From Rhea pennata (Eukaryota > Chordata > Aves > Rheiformes > Rheidae), in contig NC_084670.1 in NCBI RefSeq assembly GCF_028389875.1, positions 37,537,333 to 37,601,332 on the forward strand: a DNA stretch of 64,000 bases. The letters are read 5' to 3'. Below are positions 48,966 through 60,353 of the stretch, in pieces (the stretch's first letter is position 1; each line of letters begins with the position of its first letter). Both the position numbers and the translations under genes were made by a program. The notes beneath the pieces were generated by a model. That model did not search any database, was not told the DNA's origin, and was given only the letters and a program-made list of their open reading frames with translations.

Positions 48966-51380
48966 TTTGCTATTTTAGGACTGCATTCCCAAGGGACCAG
49001 TGGCTTTGGAGCTGCCACTATGAGTGCTGACCAAAGACAGGCTCCTGAAAGACACCCATCACCCCAAGGGGTCTGACTTCCTGTGAGTTCGCATCCCCAC
49101 TATCTGTAAGGGTCTGGGCAGGCCCAAAGAGGAGAAATGGCTCTGACTCATTTGAGTAACTCCCCATCTCTCTGAAGGACTCGAATGGCTTAGGGCCTGC
49201 GATGGGAAGATGCAATGAGTGTCCAGATTCAACAGAAAGCCATTAAGGCATCAGCAAACAGTGAGCATCTCTGGGTCATACAAGGATGCTCCAAGGAGGG
49301 AACACGGTCACCAACAATCCCCACATCACATCCCCAAGAAGGACACCGTGATGGCACACTGGGCCCTGGGAGTGCAGTCAGGTCCTCACCTTGCAGTGCT
49401 CCCTTCTCCCAGCCTGGTAGGGCTCCCATAGCACTGCTCCCTCCAGACACCTCCTCCTGCACACAGCACCAACACACTGGGGTCTCCATCCCCACCACAG
49501 GGCACCCACTGTGCTGTGACACACTGCCTCCCGATATGCCTCACAGAAGGTGTGGGAGAGCCAAGTTTGTTTTTACCCATTTTTGGTGCAAGACACTGTC
49601 CTCTAAACCGGCATGAGGGGGCAGGCTGGAGGAAGGACCATTTCTCTTTCCTCTCTTACAAAGTATTTGACCCTCAGGGCTCCCCTCATGGGCACCCTGA
49701 CTTCTCAGCACTGCAGGGAGACTATCCCCTCAGGCCTTAGCAGGGACGAGATCGAAAACAAGAGTGGTTACACTGCAAAAGCTCTGGGACTCTCCCCTCA
49801 GAAAAGGAGGGGCAACTCTAAAAGTGCTCAGGCAGAAAACACCAAGGGTCAAGGGCTTCAAGCACACAAGGTCCTCAGTGCCTGACCAAAAGATGGCAAC
49901 TTCCTTGGACGACGGCTGTGCTCACCACCACTCCCTTGGCTCCAGCTACTTGCAGCAATGCATCTAGAGCTAAGTGGGGCTCCTCACATCCATTCAAGGC
50001 TCCGGAGAAAAAACAGCGCCTTGCCCATGTCAGCAGTGGCAGCACCTAACAACACCACACCTAGCACACTCCTGCCTGCATGTGGGCTGCTGTGTGCCGT
50101 CCTGCACAGACAGCAGGATGATGGGAGAATTCAGAGACTGCAGCTGGGAGGAGGAGAGGTGCAGCCCTCGCAGGGCACTCTTGCTTGACTCGCCTACTCA
50201 AAGGGACTCCTTGTCTAGGGAGATCTGGCACCGCAAGGGAGCAGCACCTTCCAATTCATCTCCTAGGAACATACTTAACCGTATATAAAGACCCTCTCTC
50301 TGCAAAGCTTTCACTCCTCCAAGGAGCTTCCAGCACACTAACGCCCAGCCAGCAATGAGCAACACACATGGCCCTCTCCTCCTTCAGCAAACACTGCTGC
50401 AAGGGAAAGCTCTCATGAAGAAAAGCAAGCGAGCAGAAAGGGAAAAAGCAGTCTTGGTTCACACTTCAGAGCAAGCAGAAACACTCCCTGCCCTCTAGGC
50501 AGCATCCTGCCTGCACACCCTGGCAAGAGCTGAGGAAACACAAGGCCTGAACCTCATCACACACAAGGCAGCAGGCTGCCAGCATCCCTGCCTCACACCA
50601 TCAAGGCAGCCTGGGCCCTGCAAGCCAAGCCACCTCCTCACCACAGAGTGATCCTCATCCCCTCAGCCTAAGGCACTCCTCACAAAGAGCACTGCTCTCT
50701 CCAGACACCTCCTCCTGTGATGAGCACCAAGACACTGGGGTATCGTCTGTTTCCACAACAAGGTACCCCACCACTCTGATACACCACACACCCGTTCCTC
50801 ACCTCACAGAGGGCTGCAACCCAACATGCAGCTATACATTAGGGACACAGGGCACACAACCAGTCATGGCAGCAGCTAGGGGACCCTCAGGACACATCAA
50901 CCCTCAGAGATATCATCCACATCTTGGAGAAAAAGCTCAGAAGCCCCCTGGTGTTTTGATGGGGCAGAGTTTTCTGCAGCACACAGACACTGGAAATCAG
51001 ACATTACCATTCTCACTGCTCGCACCTGCTCTTAATTCATTTAGAAGTATAAAAATTCTGGCTGGACTCCCTCAGAGACTGGTGCAGGGGTGCAAGCCTG
51101 TCCTGAGGAAGAAACCCAAGTCAGATTCCAGGTCTGCGCTTACAGCCGTGAGGTTGACTCTGGCCCATCAGGGACTCAGGAAGAGATCACAGTCACCACC
51201 ACAGCCACGTGCCTGTCACAGGAGCTGGGGAAAGGCCTGCAAGTGATTCTGGGGAGTATTTCCTGACAGGAGCATCACACAGGAGCAGCAACCATGGGGC
51301 CGAAGGCAGCAGGGCCTCACAGCCTAGGCAGAGGAAGAAGCAGCCCCACAGCGCAGGCGTCTGGCTCCTTCCGCAGGGCT
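48966..51380. other. Unassigned DNA with a ~135-bp direct repeat and a TATA-like site
   Basis: The block at ~49,420-49,560 (shared ctccagacacctcctcctg, then cactggggt and cctcacagagg-like end) recurs diverged at ~50,690-50,825. A tatataaag at ~50,282-50,290 resembles a TATA box, but no gene follows within view. Nothing else is recognised. Confidence 0.45.
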
Positions 51381-51700
51381 GAGCCACAGGCTGCGCTCTG
51401 ATTGGCTGTCAGAGCCATCAGTCAGACCCAGCCCCGCCCCCTGCCCTTGCAGCCCCCGGGCGCTGCCATGGCAACGCTGTGGTCCTGTGTGACGCTCTCC
51501 TCCCCTCCCCCCCGCGGGACGGTGCCATCTTGTGGGCGGCAGCGTTGGGCGCGATGGGGCCTTGGGGCAGCCCGGCGCTGGGTGCCCGTGCAGATCAGGG
51601 CCCTGGGGCCCGGCCGCTGCCCCGCAGGGCCGGGCTCTGCCGCAGGGGCCCTGCGGGGCTCCTCGCTGCCCTGTGCCCTGTGTCCATGCCGGGCATGGGA
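51380..51700 (+). promoter_or_regulatory. CpG-rich promoter-like stretch
   Basis: A sharp rise in G+C and CpG compared with the neighbours. Promoter-type elements occur in order: inverted CCAAT box ATTGG (51,401-51,405), Sp1-type GC box gccccgcccc (51,431-51,440), a YY1-like gccatcttg (51,524-51,532) and gggcgg (51,534-51,539). No TATA box is seen, as expected for a CpG-island promoter. The transcript is unknown. Long open frames on both strands through this region (to ~52,380 and 51,422) are typical of stop-poor GC-rich DNA and are not called genes. Confidence 0.5.
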
Positions 51701-51989
51701 GGAAGCCCTGGGGCCTGTGCTGGTGCCAGCCCTGGTGTTGGCATGGGGGCCCTGGGCATGGCCGGGATGCTGGAGCCCACGGGCAGTGTGCTGCTGCCCC
51801 GAGGGCAGGGCAGGGCCGTGTCCTCTCGCCCCTTCTGCCCCTGCCCCCTCCCCATGGCAGCCCTGGGGCTTGGCAGCCCTTGTGCTGTGCCAGGTCATGG
51901 CCAGGCAGGGTCTGCTATGTGTGGGGCTGGGCTGGGCTCTGGGGAGGTGTGTCACTCCACAGGGCTGAGGAGCCCCAGGAGCACAGGAG

Positions 51990-53230
51990 CCTTGGGGCTC
52001 AGGGCAGCCACAGTCCCAGGACCCAGCAGTCCAGGCTGCCACATTCTCCCATGAACCAGGCAGCACCCTCAGGCAGGGCTCTTGTGGCAGCCCCCACACT
52101 GTCCAGTCACCCCACAGATCAGGGCCCACAGCCATTTTTGCAGTTAACTGTCTCTGTGGGACATGTCAGGAAGGAGCCCCTGCAGCCCTTACCCTTGGTG
52201 CAGAGCATAGGAGACGGGAATAAACAGCTGGAGACCAAGCTGATAGTGTCAGTGCAGGAGCCTCCGTCTGGCTTGCTCCCTTGCCCTCAGCTCACCTCTC
52301 TATGCAGGGAGGAAGGATGCTCTTCCTGTCTGGTCCCCCAAAACTCCTCTCCAACACGTCCCTGCTCCTCTGCCTGTTAGCGAGCAGTCCCAACATGTTC
52401 CCGCTGCCTCCTGTCCCTGCTGCTTGCCAGGAAGCAGCTCTGAAGGGCAGCAGTGGGGAGCATGAGAGCAGTGCCCAGCTGCACTTGGGCCTTGCAGGGA
52501 AGTGAGGACCTCACCGTGTCACCAGGGAGACCTTCCTGTGATATGTCACATCCCACTGTGACCTCAGCTCGCGTCACTTGGGGGCTCAGTAGGTCATTCC
52601 CATGGAGATGGCACAGCGAGGGAGAGAGCAGAGAGATTTCCCCTCACATCCTGTAAAGTAGTCACCTCCCCTCACCCCAGTTAAGTTCCAAATCTTTCTA
52701 ATAAACCCTTCAGGAACATCTCCAGATGGTGCCGAAGGATGTGAAATATTTAAAATGAAGCACTAGAGGGATCATTTTAGGATCCTGCACGAACAGGTCT
52801 CTGCACTGGGCAGACCTCTGCAGGAAGCTGGGGCTTGGGGGTTGGATTGGAGGTTGACACCTTTCAAAGACAGGATCACAGTCATATGGCATCCACATGA
52901 CAGCACAAAGTCTGACCACACACTGACATGCTTTTAGTGAGCTTCAAAACTGGTTTATTCTGTGGTTCGCTTTGGTGAGCTTCAAAACTGATAACTACTG
53001 TGGGTCACTCTCTTTGTAGAAGTAGGCTGTAGAACAGCATAGGACAGGATGTGGTCTTCCTCCCTGAAGCACCACACCAGATTCTTTGTTTTTAAAAGTG
53101 CTCAGCAAAGCTTTTCGTCTGCAGTGCTTGAGGTGGAGATGAGATACCACAAAAGAGCAAACATCATCCAGAGAGCTTTACCAGGGACGCTGGTCCTTCT
53201 CAGGCTCCAAAGCCATAGGGGAGATCAGGT
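51990..53230 (+). repeat. Inverted repeat P2, left arm
   Basis: Reverse-complement match to ~54,630-55,870. Anchors: ccatggagatggcacagc (52,601) against 55,190, atctccagatggtgccgaag (52,718) against 55,075, and tttttaaaagtgctcagcaa agc (53,088) against 54,750. It is moderately diverged with small indels. Open frames are not kept between arms. Confidence 0.8.
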
Positions 53231-53766
53231 GGAAAATCTGGGGAAGTGTTCCCCTTTCCCATGAATTTTGTCCAGTTTTCCTCCTAGTTGAGCTTAGGGA
53301 AAGCAGTTCTCATATTTGGACCTCTGTTGGCCCCAGGCTTTTCAGCATCACCTCAGGGCAGTGCTTCTCCCCTGGGTACAACCCCTGACACCTTGCGTCC
53401 CCCTGGTGCCCTGCCTCTCCTGGGAAACTGTACTGCCTGGATCTTCCACCGCACCTGCCTCTCCTGGGAGACTGTACAGCCCTGGCTCCCTGAATCCTCC
53501 ACATTTTTGAGTCTGGGCTTCTGAGGACATGCCCACAGACTGCAGTGTTGCTGTCCAGGCTCCGGTGAAGAGCTTGTAAGACAGTGCTGCACCTCAGGAC
53601 CTGCATTTTGGCTCATTTAGGTGTTTGCAATGGCAGCAGCTCCCATCTCTGCAGCTGCTGGAGTTTGAGAATGTCCCTACAACCAGCCTTCCTGCTCTTC
53701 CTTGTCTTTGCACTGTCCTGGGGTGACTCTTACAGGAAGGCTCCATCCCCCTTGAATACTGTGAGA
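53231..53766. other. P2 spacer DNA, left of CR1
   Basis: A short internal repetition of tctcctgggaaactgtac / tctcctgggagactgtac (around 53,420 and 53,458) is visible, with paired phrases around it (ctgcctctcctgggaaactg). No gene is seen. Confidence 0.45.
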
Positions 53767-54412
53767 GATCACAGAATCACAGAATGGTTGACACTGGAGA
53801 GGACCTTTGGAGATCCTCTGGTCCCATCCTCCTGCTCAAGCACAGTCAACTAGAGCATGTTGGACAGGATTTTCTCCAGGTGCCTTTTGAATATCTCCAG
53901 AGACAGAGACTCCACAGCCTCTCTGGGCAACCTATTCTAGTGTTCCGTCACTCTCACCATAAAGAAGTTCTTCCTTATATTCAGGAGGAACTTCCTGTGT
54001 TTCAGTTTTTGCCCATTGCCTCTTGCCCTGTCACTTGGCACCACGGAGAAGATTCCAGCCCCATCCACTTAACACCCTTCCTTACGGTCTTTATAGACAT
54101 TGATAAGATCCCCTCTGAGGCTTCTCTTCTCCAGGTTAAACAGGCCCAACTGTCACAGCTTTCCTTCATAAGAGAGATGCTCCAGTCCTTTAATCATTTT
54201 TGTAGCCCTATGCTGTACTCTTTCCAGAAGTTCCCATGTTTCTCTTGTACTGGGAATCCCAGAACTGGACACAGTACTCGAGATGAGGCCTCACCAGGGC
54301 TGAGTAGAGGGGCAGGATCACCTCCCTCAACCTGCTGGCAACAGTCTTCCTAATGCACCCCAGGATACCATTGGCCTTCCTGGCCACAAGGGCACATTCC
54401 TGGCTCAGAGAG
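53767..54412 (-). mobile_element. CR1 LINE, 5'-truncated 3' end
   Basis: The minus strand ends in the CR1-type terminal octamer repeat (seen here as atcacagaatcacagaatgg). Upstream on the minus strand it encodes, with breaks, the end of the CR1 ORF2 protein (for example [19 protein letters not shown]). It is ~650 bp, a typical severely truncated copy, sitting in the spacer of inverted repeat P2. CR1 is the dominant bird LINE and moves by reverse transcription; this copy is inert. Confidence 0.93.
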
Positions 54413-54629
54413 GTGGGCCTTTCCGGGTCACTGTAAAAGGAAGGACTCCTTTACTTCTTTGGGTGCCTTATTCAGCCCTTGGCACCGCCTAGATGATGCT
54501 GTGATCCTCAGACCTGCACCTTTAGCTTTCTGCCCTGTCTACTTTGTGTCTACGCAAGCAGAAGGAAAGCTGGGCAGTATTCATGGGAAAGGGGAAAATT
54601 TCCTCGGATTTGCTTCCTAGTCTCCCCCG
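54413..54629. other. P2 spacer DNA, right of CR1
   Basis: Short unassigned stretch between the CR1 and the right P2 arm. No feature is recognised. Confidence 0.4.
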
Positions 54630-55870
54630 TGGCTTTGGAGACTGGCATGGACCAGGGACCCAGATAAAGCCCTGTGAATGATGTGTATTAAGGGCACGTT
54701 TGCTCTTTTCTGGCATCTCCTCTCCCTCTCAAGCACCGCGGACGAAGAAACTTTGCTGAGCACTTTTAAAAACAAGGACAAAGCTTGCACCCTGTCCCAT
54801 ATTGACCTGCATCCTTTTATTCTACACAAAACAGCCACCCACAGGAGAAACCAGTGTTGAGGTTCACCAAGGCATCTCAGCACCTGGTCACACTTTATGC
54901 TGTCATGCGGCATGCCACATGACTTTGATCCTGGTCTTTGAAAAATGCCAAGCCTCAATCCAGCCCCCAAAGCCCAGATTCCTGCACAGGTCTACCCAGT
55001 GCAGACCAGTCAGGTCAGGAGCACAACAGTGACCTCTCTAGAGCCTTATTTTAAATATTTCACAGCTTTTGTCACCATCTGGTGATGTTCCTGAAGGATT
55101 TATCAGAAATTTTTGGAAAATAACTTAGATGAGGGGACATATTCCTTTCCAGAACATGATGAGAAATCTCTCTGCTCTCTCCCTGGCTGTGCCATCTCCA
55201 TGGCGATGACCTACTGAGGCCCCACGTGACATGAACTGAGGTCACAGTGGGACATGACACATCACAGAGTGGTCTCTCCCATGCCACAGCAGTGTCCTCA
55301 CTTTCCTGTGAGCCCTGGGTGCTGCTGGGCATTGCTGTCACACTCCACCACTGCCCTTCAGAGCTGGTCCATGGGAAGGAGCAGGGACAGGAGGAAACAA
55401 GGTCACATTGATATTGCTCATCAACAGGCAGATGAACAACGGACATGTTGGAGAGAATTTTGGGCTGAAAAGACAGGAAGACCATCCTTCCTCCCTGGAT
55501 GGAGAGAAAGATGAGAGCAAGGAAGCAAGGCAGATGGAGGCCTCCTGGACTGATACCATCTACTTGCATTCCATTTCCTTTTTCCCAAGGCTCCTGCACC
55601 TCTCCAGCAAGGGTAAGGGCTTTGGGAGCTCCTTCCTGAGGTGTTGTATAAAGACTGTGAACTACAACAACGGCTGTGGATCCTGGGCTGTGAGGGTGGC
55701 TGGACAGTGTGGGGGCTGCCACAAGAGCCCTGCCTGAGGGTCCCATCTGGCTCAGGGGACAACGTGGCAGCCCAGCCTCCTGAGTCCCAGGGGTGGGGCT
55801 GCCCTGAGCCCCAAGGCTCCTGTGGGGCCAGCTCCATCCTCTCATGGTAGGAGGCTATCCAAGGCCAGTG
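54630..55870 (-). repeat. Inverted repeat P2, right arm
   Basis: Reverse complement of ~51,990-53,230. Its outer half (~55,310-55,880) also matches 63,160-63,640 in direct orientation, so this block exists in at least three copies. A 257-aa minus-strand frame (55,845-55,072) has no counterpart frame in the other arm, so it is not called. Confidence 0.8.
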
Positions 55871-56189
55871 TTCCTTGGGTGTGAGTCCCCATTTGGGAAT
55901 TGGCTCTGACAGGAAATGTGTCCTGTGTCCTGGAAGCTGGGGTGTCCTGCAGATCCTGTGGGGCTATATGTGTCTACTTCTTTAGGAGAACTAGTACTCC
56001 TTCCCCTTGTATCCTTTTATGCTTCCAACTTGTCAGAGCATGTTTTGGTCTCAGAGATGTTGTCCCCAGATGGCCACAGCCCCTGTCCTCCTGCAAAAGG
56101 GGGTCAAACCTCTGCACCAAAAAGTCTGTTTGCGAGGGCAGCTTGGAAACAGATGGAAGTGCCATCCCCATGTCATAGGTCCTCCACAG
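55871..56189. other. Junction between P2 right arm and D1 right copy
   Basis: About 320 bp without recognised features separates two segmental duplications. Confidence 0.4.
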
Positions 56190-57599
56190 ATCCACCATCT
56201 CTAGCAACCTCCCCGGCCTGCTACCTTCCCCAAGAGACGCACACCAAATACCTGAGCCTGGCACAAGCACACACGGTCATGGGAGAGGAAAAGTGCTGCC
56301 ATTCAGCGACTGTGTGTGAACGGGCAGTGTGGGAGCACACAACCATGTGCTTGTGGGGCAAATGCAGGTGTCCTGGGAAAGGCACCAGGACATGGAAGGT
56401 GCAAGAGAGAAGAGACCAGGGTGTTCCCTGTGTTGCATGGGCACACTGGGGGAGCTGCCACAGGGCCATCGTCCTAGACCAGCCCCACACAGGTCTCTGT
56501 ATCCTGACAGAGGGGAAAATACGAGCCTTGCAAGGCCCCTCTTTTCCCAGAAAATCCTGGAGTACAGCTCTCTGCTGACCCTCGTGTGGGGCATAGCCCA
56601 GGATGGGCAAGAGTTGGGTGCTCAGACCCCCTCCCCCTCCAGACTCTGGGGGGTCATTTAAGAGTCATTTGATAATACTCCAGCCCTTTCTGTGTGTGAG
56701 GTCTCTGGTGGCAGCTCCAGCTGAGCTCTGCCTTTCCTCACTCCATCCCTGCATGCACAGACAGAATCTTGATGCTCTCCCTAGGCAGCCTGGCCACCTT
56801 CCACCCTCTGTGCACTTCCACCTTCACACCCTGAGTGCTGGTGCTGGTGGCAGGACAGATGTGGAGGATCCCCGACAGCAGTTCCTGCAGGAGCTCCCCA
56901 GGGAAATGCTGTTCCCAGCCCCACCTCAGCCCCAGCTGCAGCATGACAGAGGGGAGCTGCCCTGTCCCAGTCCACCCTGATGGTGCCAGTTCCACCTCAG
57001 GCTGCTCCTGAAAGTCTCCAGCACAGCCCTGGAGGGAGCTGGAGTTGCCTCAGGCCCCAAGGTAGTCTGCAGGCAGGAGGGCTTGACTTGGGTACAGCAG
57101 CGGTGGTGGTGAGAGCAGAGGCAGGAGCAGGGAAATTGGGGTGAAGACCCCTGCCCTCAGCTGTATGGCTGGGACACTCAACAGCTGATGTCTTTGTAGC
57201 TGGCCAGGCCCCAGCTGCGGGGCAGATCCCTGCTTGAGGGCAGCAGCATCAGAATTGTCATGGGCTCCAGTGTAGCTGTGACTGTGGGGACAGAGCAGAC
57301 CTAGGCACATGCAACTGCAAAGGCTGGCAGTGGAAAAGGCAGTGTGGGGCTGGTGAAGGCCCTCTCTCTTCTCTCCATGGGGAAGAGAGTCCCCAGGCAA
57401 TCCTGGAGTCCACCTTAGCCTACAGGAGGGGAACACATGGAGGGTGGAAGAGGCAGACAGAGCCTCTGGGAGCAGGGGTGTAAGGGAGTTTTCCAAAGCC
57501 CAGGTCTGAGCCCGGGACCTTTGGATCTTCCCTCAACACTCTCCCAGAAGTCTCGGTCTGCTCTGCCCTAGGTGCTCTCCTCCCCCTGCCACCCATGCT

Positions 57600-57850
57600 G
57601 ATGCAGAGACAGAGGAGCAAGAATGCATGGAATTGCAGAAGAGTTTTGATGGGAAGAGACCTCTGGAGGTCTCCAGTCTGACCTCCCACACAAAGCAGGG
57701 CTGGGTGGAGCCCTCCAGTCCTATCTGGCCATTGCTGGACTGTACCTAATGCCAATTATTAGCCCCAAACCTGCTCTGCTCCTCTTGTCCAGGCAGTGTG
57801 GGACAGCACCTCTTGACAGTGGGTCACTTCCCTGACTGCCTTGCCAGCAC
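57600..57850 (-). mobile_element. CR1-like LINE 3' remnant, D1 right copy
   Basis: The sequence gggaagagacctctggaggt ctccagtctgacctcc followed by caaagcagggctgg resembles the CR1 3' end read antisense. Counterpart of 37,730-37,845. Diverged, non-coding. Confidence 0.5.
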
Positions 57851-59598
57851 CCTTGACTCCTGGCTCCCCTTCCCGCATGGAGCAGCCTCACTCCTGCTGC
57901 TCCCAACAGCACCTTCTTTGTAGGAGGAACCCTGTCCCAAATGGTTCATAAGTAGGTGAGTGGTATCAGAGAAGGACCTTCTCTCCTGACTTTTCATCGT
58001 ATAATCAGGCCCAGGCAGTTGCCCTTGCTTTTCCATCCACTGAAGAGTCTCTGTTCAATGTTACCTGAGTAGGGGGCCAAATCTGAAATTCTCCTCACAT
58101 CTTTACATTGGCTGTCAGGCAAGAGTTTCTGCATGGATACAGCAGCCACTTCTATACCCACAACGTTCTCTGTGTCATGCTTGGGTTGCAGCTTTCCTGG
58201 CCAAGGCTTTCTAGACTGTAGTGAGGTGACAGGGCCGAGGTAGAGATGAGGAATTAGGTCAGCAGGACAAGGACAGGGTCAGGTCAGGACTTGCGAGGTG
58301 TGGGGCCAGGCACAGCCAAGCCCCACAGCGTTACTCAGGCCAGGCCCATGGAAAAGGGCAGCAGCTCCCCATCAAGGGGGATGAGGTCCTGCAGTGAGGC
58401 CTGTCACTGTCTCCCGTGTTCTTGAGCCCAGCAGATCCTCCTCCTTGTCTGCCTGAAGCCCCTCTATGCCCACCTTGCTGCTGTGAACAGCATGAAAGCC
58501 CTGGCCTTGCGGCACCTCCGGCAGTTCCTGCTGCCCCGGAAACAGCGCTGCCTGCCCTGAGGTGATACACAGAGGAATCAAGCTCTCCTTCTCTTTTCCT
58601 GTCTCTGAATACTGCCCTGCTATTTTGCTGTGACATCTCTGCTCCCCAGAGAACCTTTCTCCTGGTCAGAGTATCCATGCTGGCCTGGCCATTCCTGCAC
58701 CCCTGCTCTGTGCTCCCCGCAGTGCCCCAGGGTGGCGGAGGCTGGTGGATCAGTCCACCAGCACTGGTCACTCAGAGATGAGCCGTGAATCCAACCCTCA
58801 GTCCCTAACAGATCACATTGGGACTCTGAGCTCACCCCCCATATGCTATGTTCACAAGGAGAATGCCAGATTCCTTAATGGTGCATTCCCATGAGAATAT
58901 TTTTGACTCTGTCTTCTGAAGAAAGACCAGACTACAGGTACGTCACAGAGGAGATCCCCTTTTATTATGGAAATTATATTGTGGAAGCCAGGTATGCTGT
59001 GAGGGTCCTCAGGGCCTGCTTCTGTCTGAGCTCACAGAAATGCACACAGAAGCACCATGTTACAAGAGGACTTAGGCCATATACACACATGAGAACGGAG
59101 CAGAACAGTGTGGAAAAGAGGAGAAAAGGCCTAAAAAGAAAAACTCATGCTTCTTTTGGTGGATGTTTCTCCAAGAAAGTTGCAGCCCCCCTGCAAAGAT
59201 TGCCATGAGGAAAGGCCTGCTGTGACAGTTTGGAAATGGTGCTGTGCAGCAGAAGGTCTGTTCGCAGAGACTTTGAGCAGACTCTCCTCCCCTTCATTCC
59301 TGCTCTGCTTTGAGTGTTGGAGCTCTGTAGAGGGAAGGGATCAGCCCACGGTGACAGCTGGCTGCCAGCCTCACAGGAGAGGGATGTGAGATCACACTCT
59401 GACTGTGGCCAGGGGAGCTGAGCTCTCCTAATGGACACAGGACCCATGGTCTCACCTCATCGGTATTTATCTGAGCCTGACTCTGGGCCCCTGAGCTCCC
59501 TTGGTGTCACTACCAAAAGAGACACTGCAAAGGGAAACTCCTCTCATTGCACTGGGGGCATCCAAGCGAGCTCAGCCTTGCAGGCTGTGATGTTCCTC
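57851..59598. other. Non-coding DNA in D1 right copy
   Basis: Matches 36,230-37,700 in reverse complement in its distal part (from ~58,850). No gene is recognised. An open frame at 58,331-58,771 (minus) is not kept in the left copy. Confidence 0.5.
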
Positions 59599-60145
59599 TG
59601 TTAGAGTTATACTGATAAAACCCTCAAATACTTAACAAGACTCAAGGACAAGGGAGAGAGGCTCTCGTAAAACAGTCTTGCAAAGCGCAACCAGCTCCAG
59701 CCGAATAACCTTGAGAAAACCACAAGATTTTGAAGAATGTGAGGAGTCGACAAGACAAAAGCAGCAGAACAACCCAGAGTAACCTAGAAGTTCATTAAGG
59801 CTTATTAACATACTAAACTACACACCCTTAAATGAATAATGAGACGGAAATGACATGATAATGATGTTACCACCTTCTTCTCTGCTTCTTAAGCTAATGA
59901 ACAGGAATGTTAAAGCACAAATGCAGAGTGAATATGTGATGTAATAAAACTGTAACCAATAGAAAAAATATATATAAAGCACTCCCTGAAAAGTGTGTGT
60001 AACTAAAGAAAGAGAAAGGGAGAAGGTGTGCTACCTTTGTGGATCTACCACCTAGCACCCATCTCTGTGCAGAAATGAAATAAACAAGTATCTCGACCCA
60101 GTGTTGCTTGCACACCGGGTAACAGCACCCAGTTTTGGGACAACA
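59599..60145 (+). mobile_element. Solo retroviral LTR (547 bp) with 4-bp target duplication
   Basis: It starts TGTTAGAG and ends GGGACAACA, giving TG...CA ends within a short inverted repeat (TGTT/AACA). It is flanked by cctc on both sides (59,595-59,598 and 60,146-60,149), a 4-bp target-site duplication. Internal promoter signals on the + strand: CCAAT box 59,956-59,960, TATA box ~59,969-59,978, AATAAA polyadenylation signal 60,079-60,084. No internal viral genes remain, so the provirus was lost by LTR-LTR recombination. The 4-bp duplication points to a gamma-like (class I) element rather than the class II pol at the left edge. The LTR is absent from the D1 partner (expected near 36,230), so it inserted after that duplication. 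Confidence 0.88.
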
Positions 60146-60353
60146 CCTCCATCAGTGCTGATGAAGAGAGAAGCCGGGCTTCCTGCTTTAACATAATCTC
60201 TAGGTCCAATTCAAATGAGAGATTTCTGGGGAGATGGAGTATGAACTGAATTTTTTGTTTGTTTTTAACATGGATGCAAAAGAGACAAGAAAGAAATGCA
60301 CAACACACAGCCTTGATTCTAGACATCCTAGTGAGTGAATGCACATGGGACAG

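Noticed and set aside
50282-50290. TATA box-like site as a gene promoter
   Set aside because: No open frame, splice signal or LTR structure follows; an isolated tatataaag is expected by chance in this much sequence.
51422-52380. 237-aa and 282-aa frames on opposite strands in the CpG-rich stretch
   Set aside because: GC-rich DNA is stop-poor on both strands; composition is Gly/Ala/Pro/Arg-rich without motifs, and the part inside inverted repeat P2 is not kept in frame in the other arm.
55072-55845. 257-aa minus-strand frame
   Set aside because: The inverted copy at 51,990-52,750 has indels that break the corresponding frame, and the third copy at 63,160-63,640 does too; nucleotide homology without frame conservation argues against coding.
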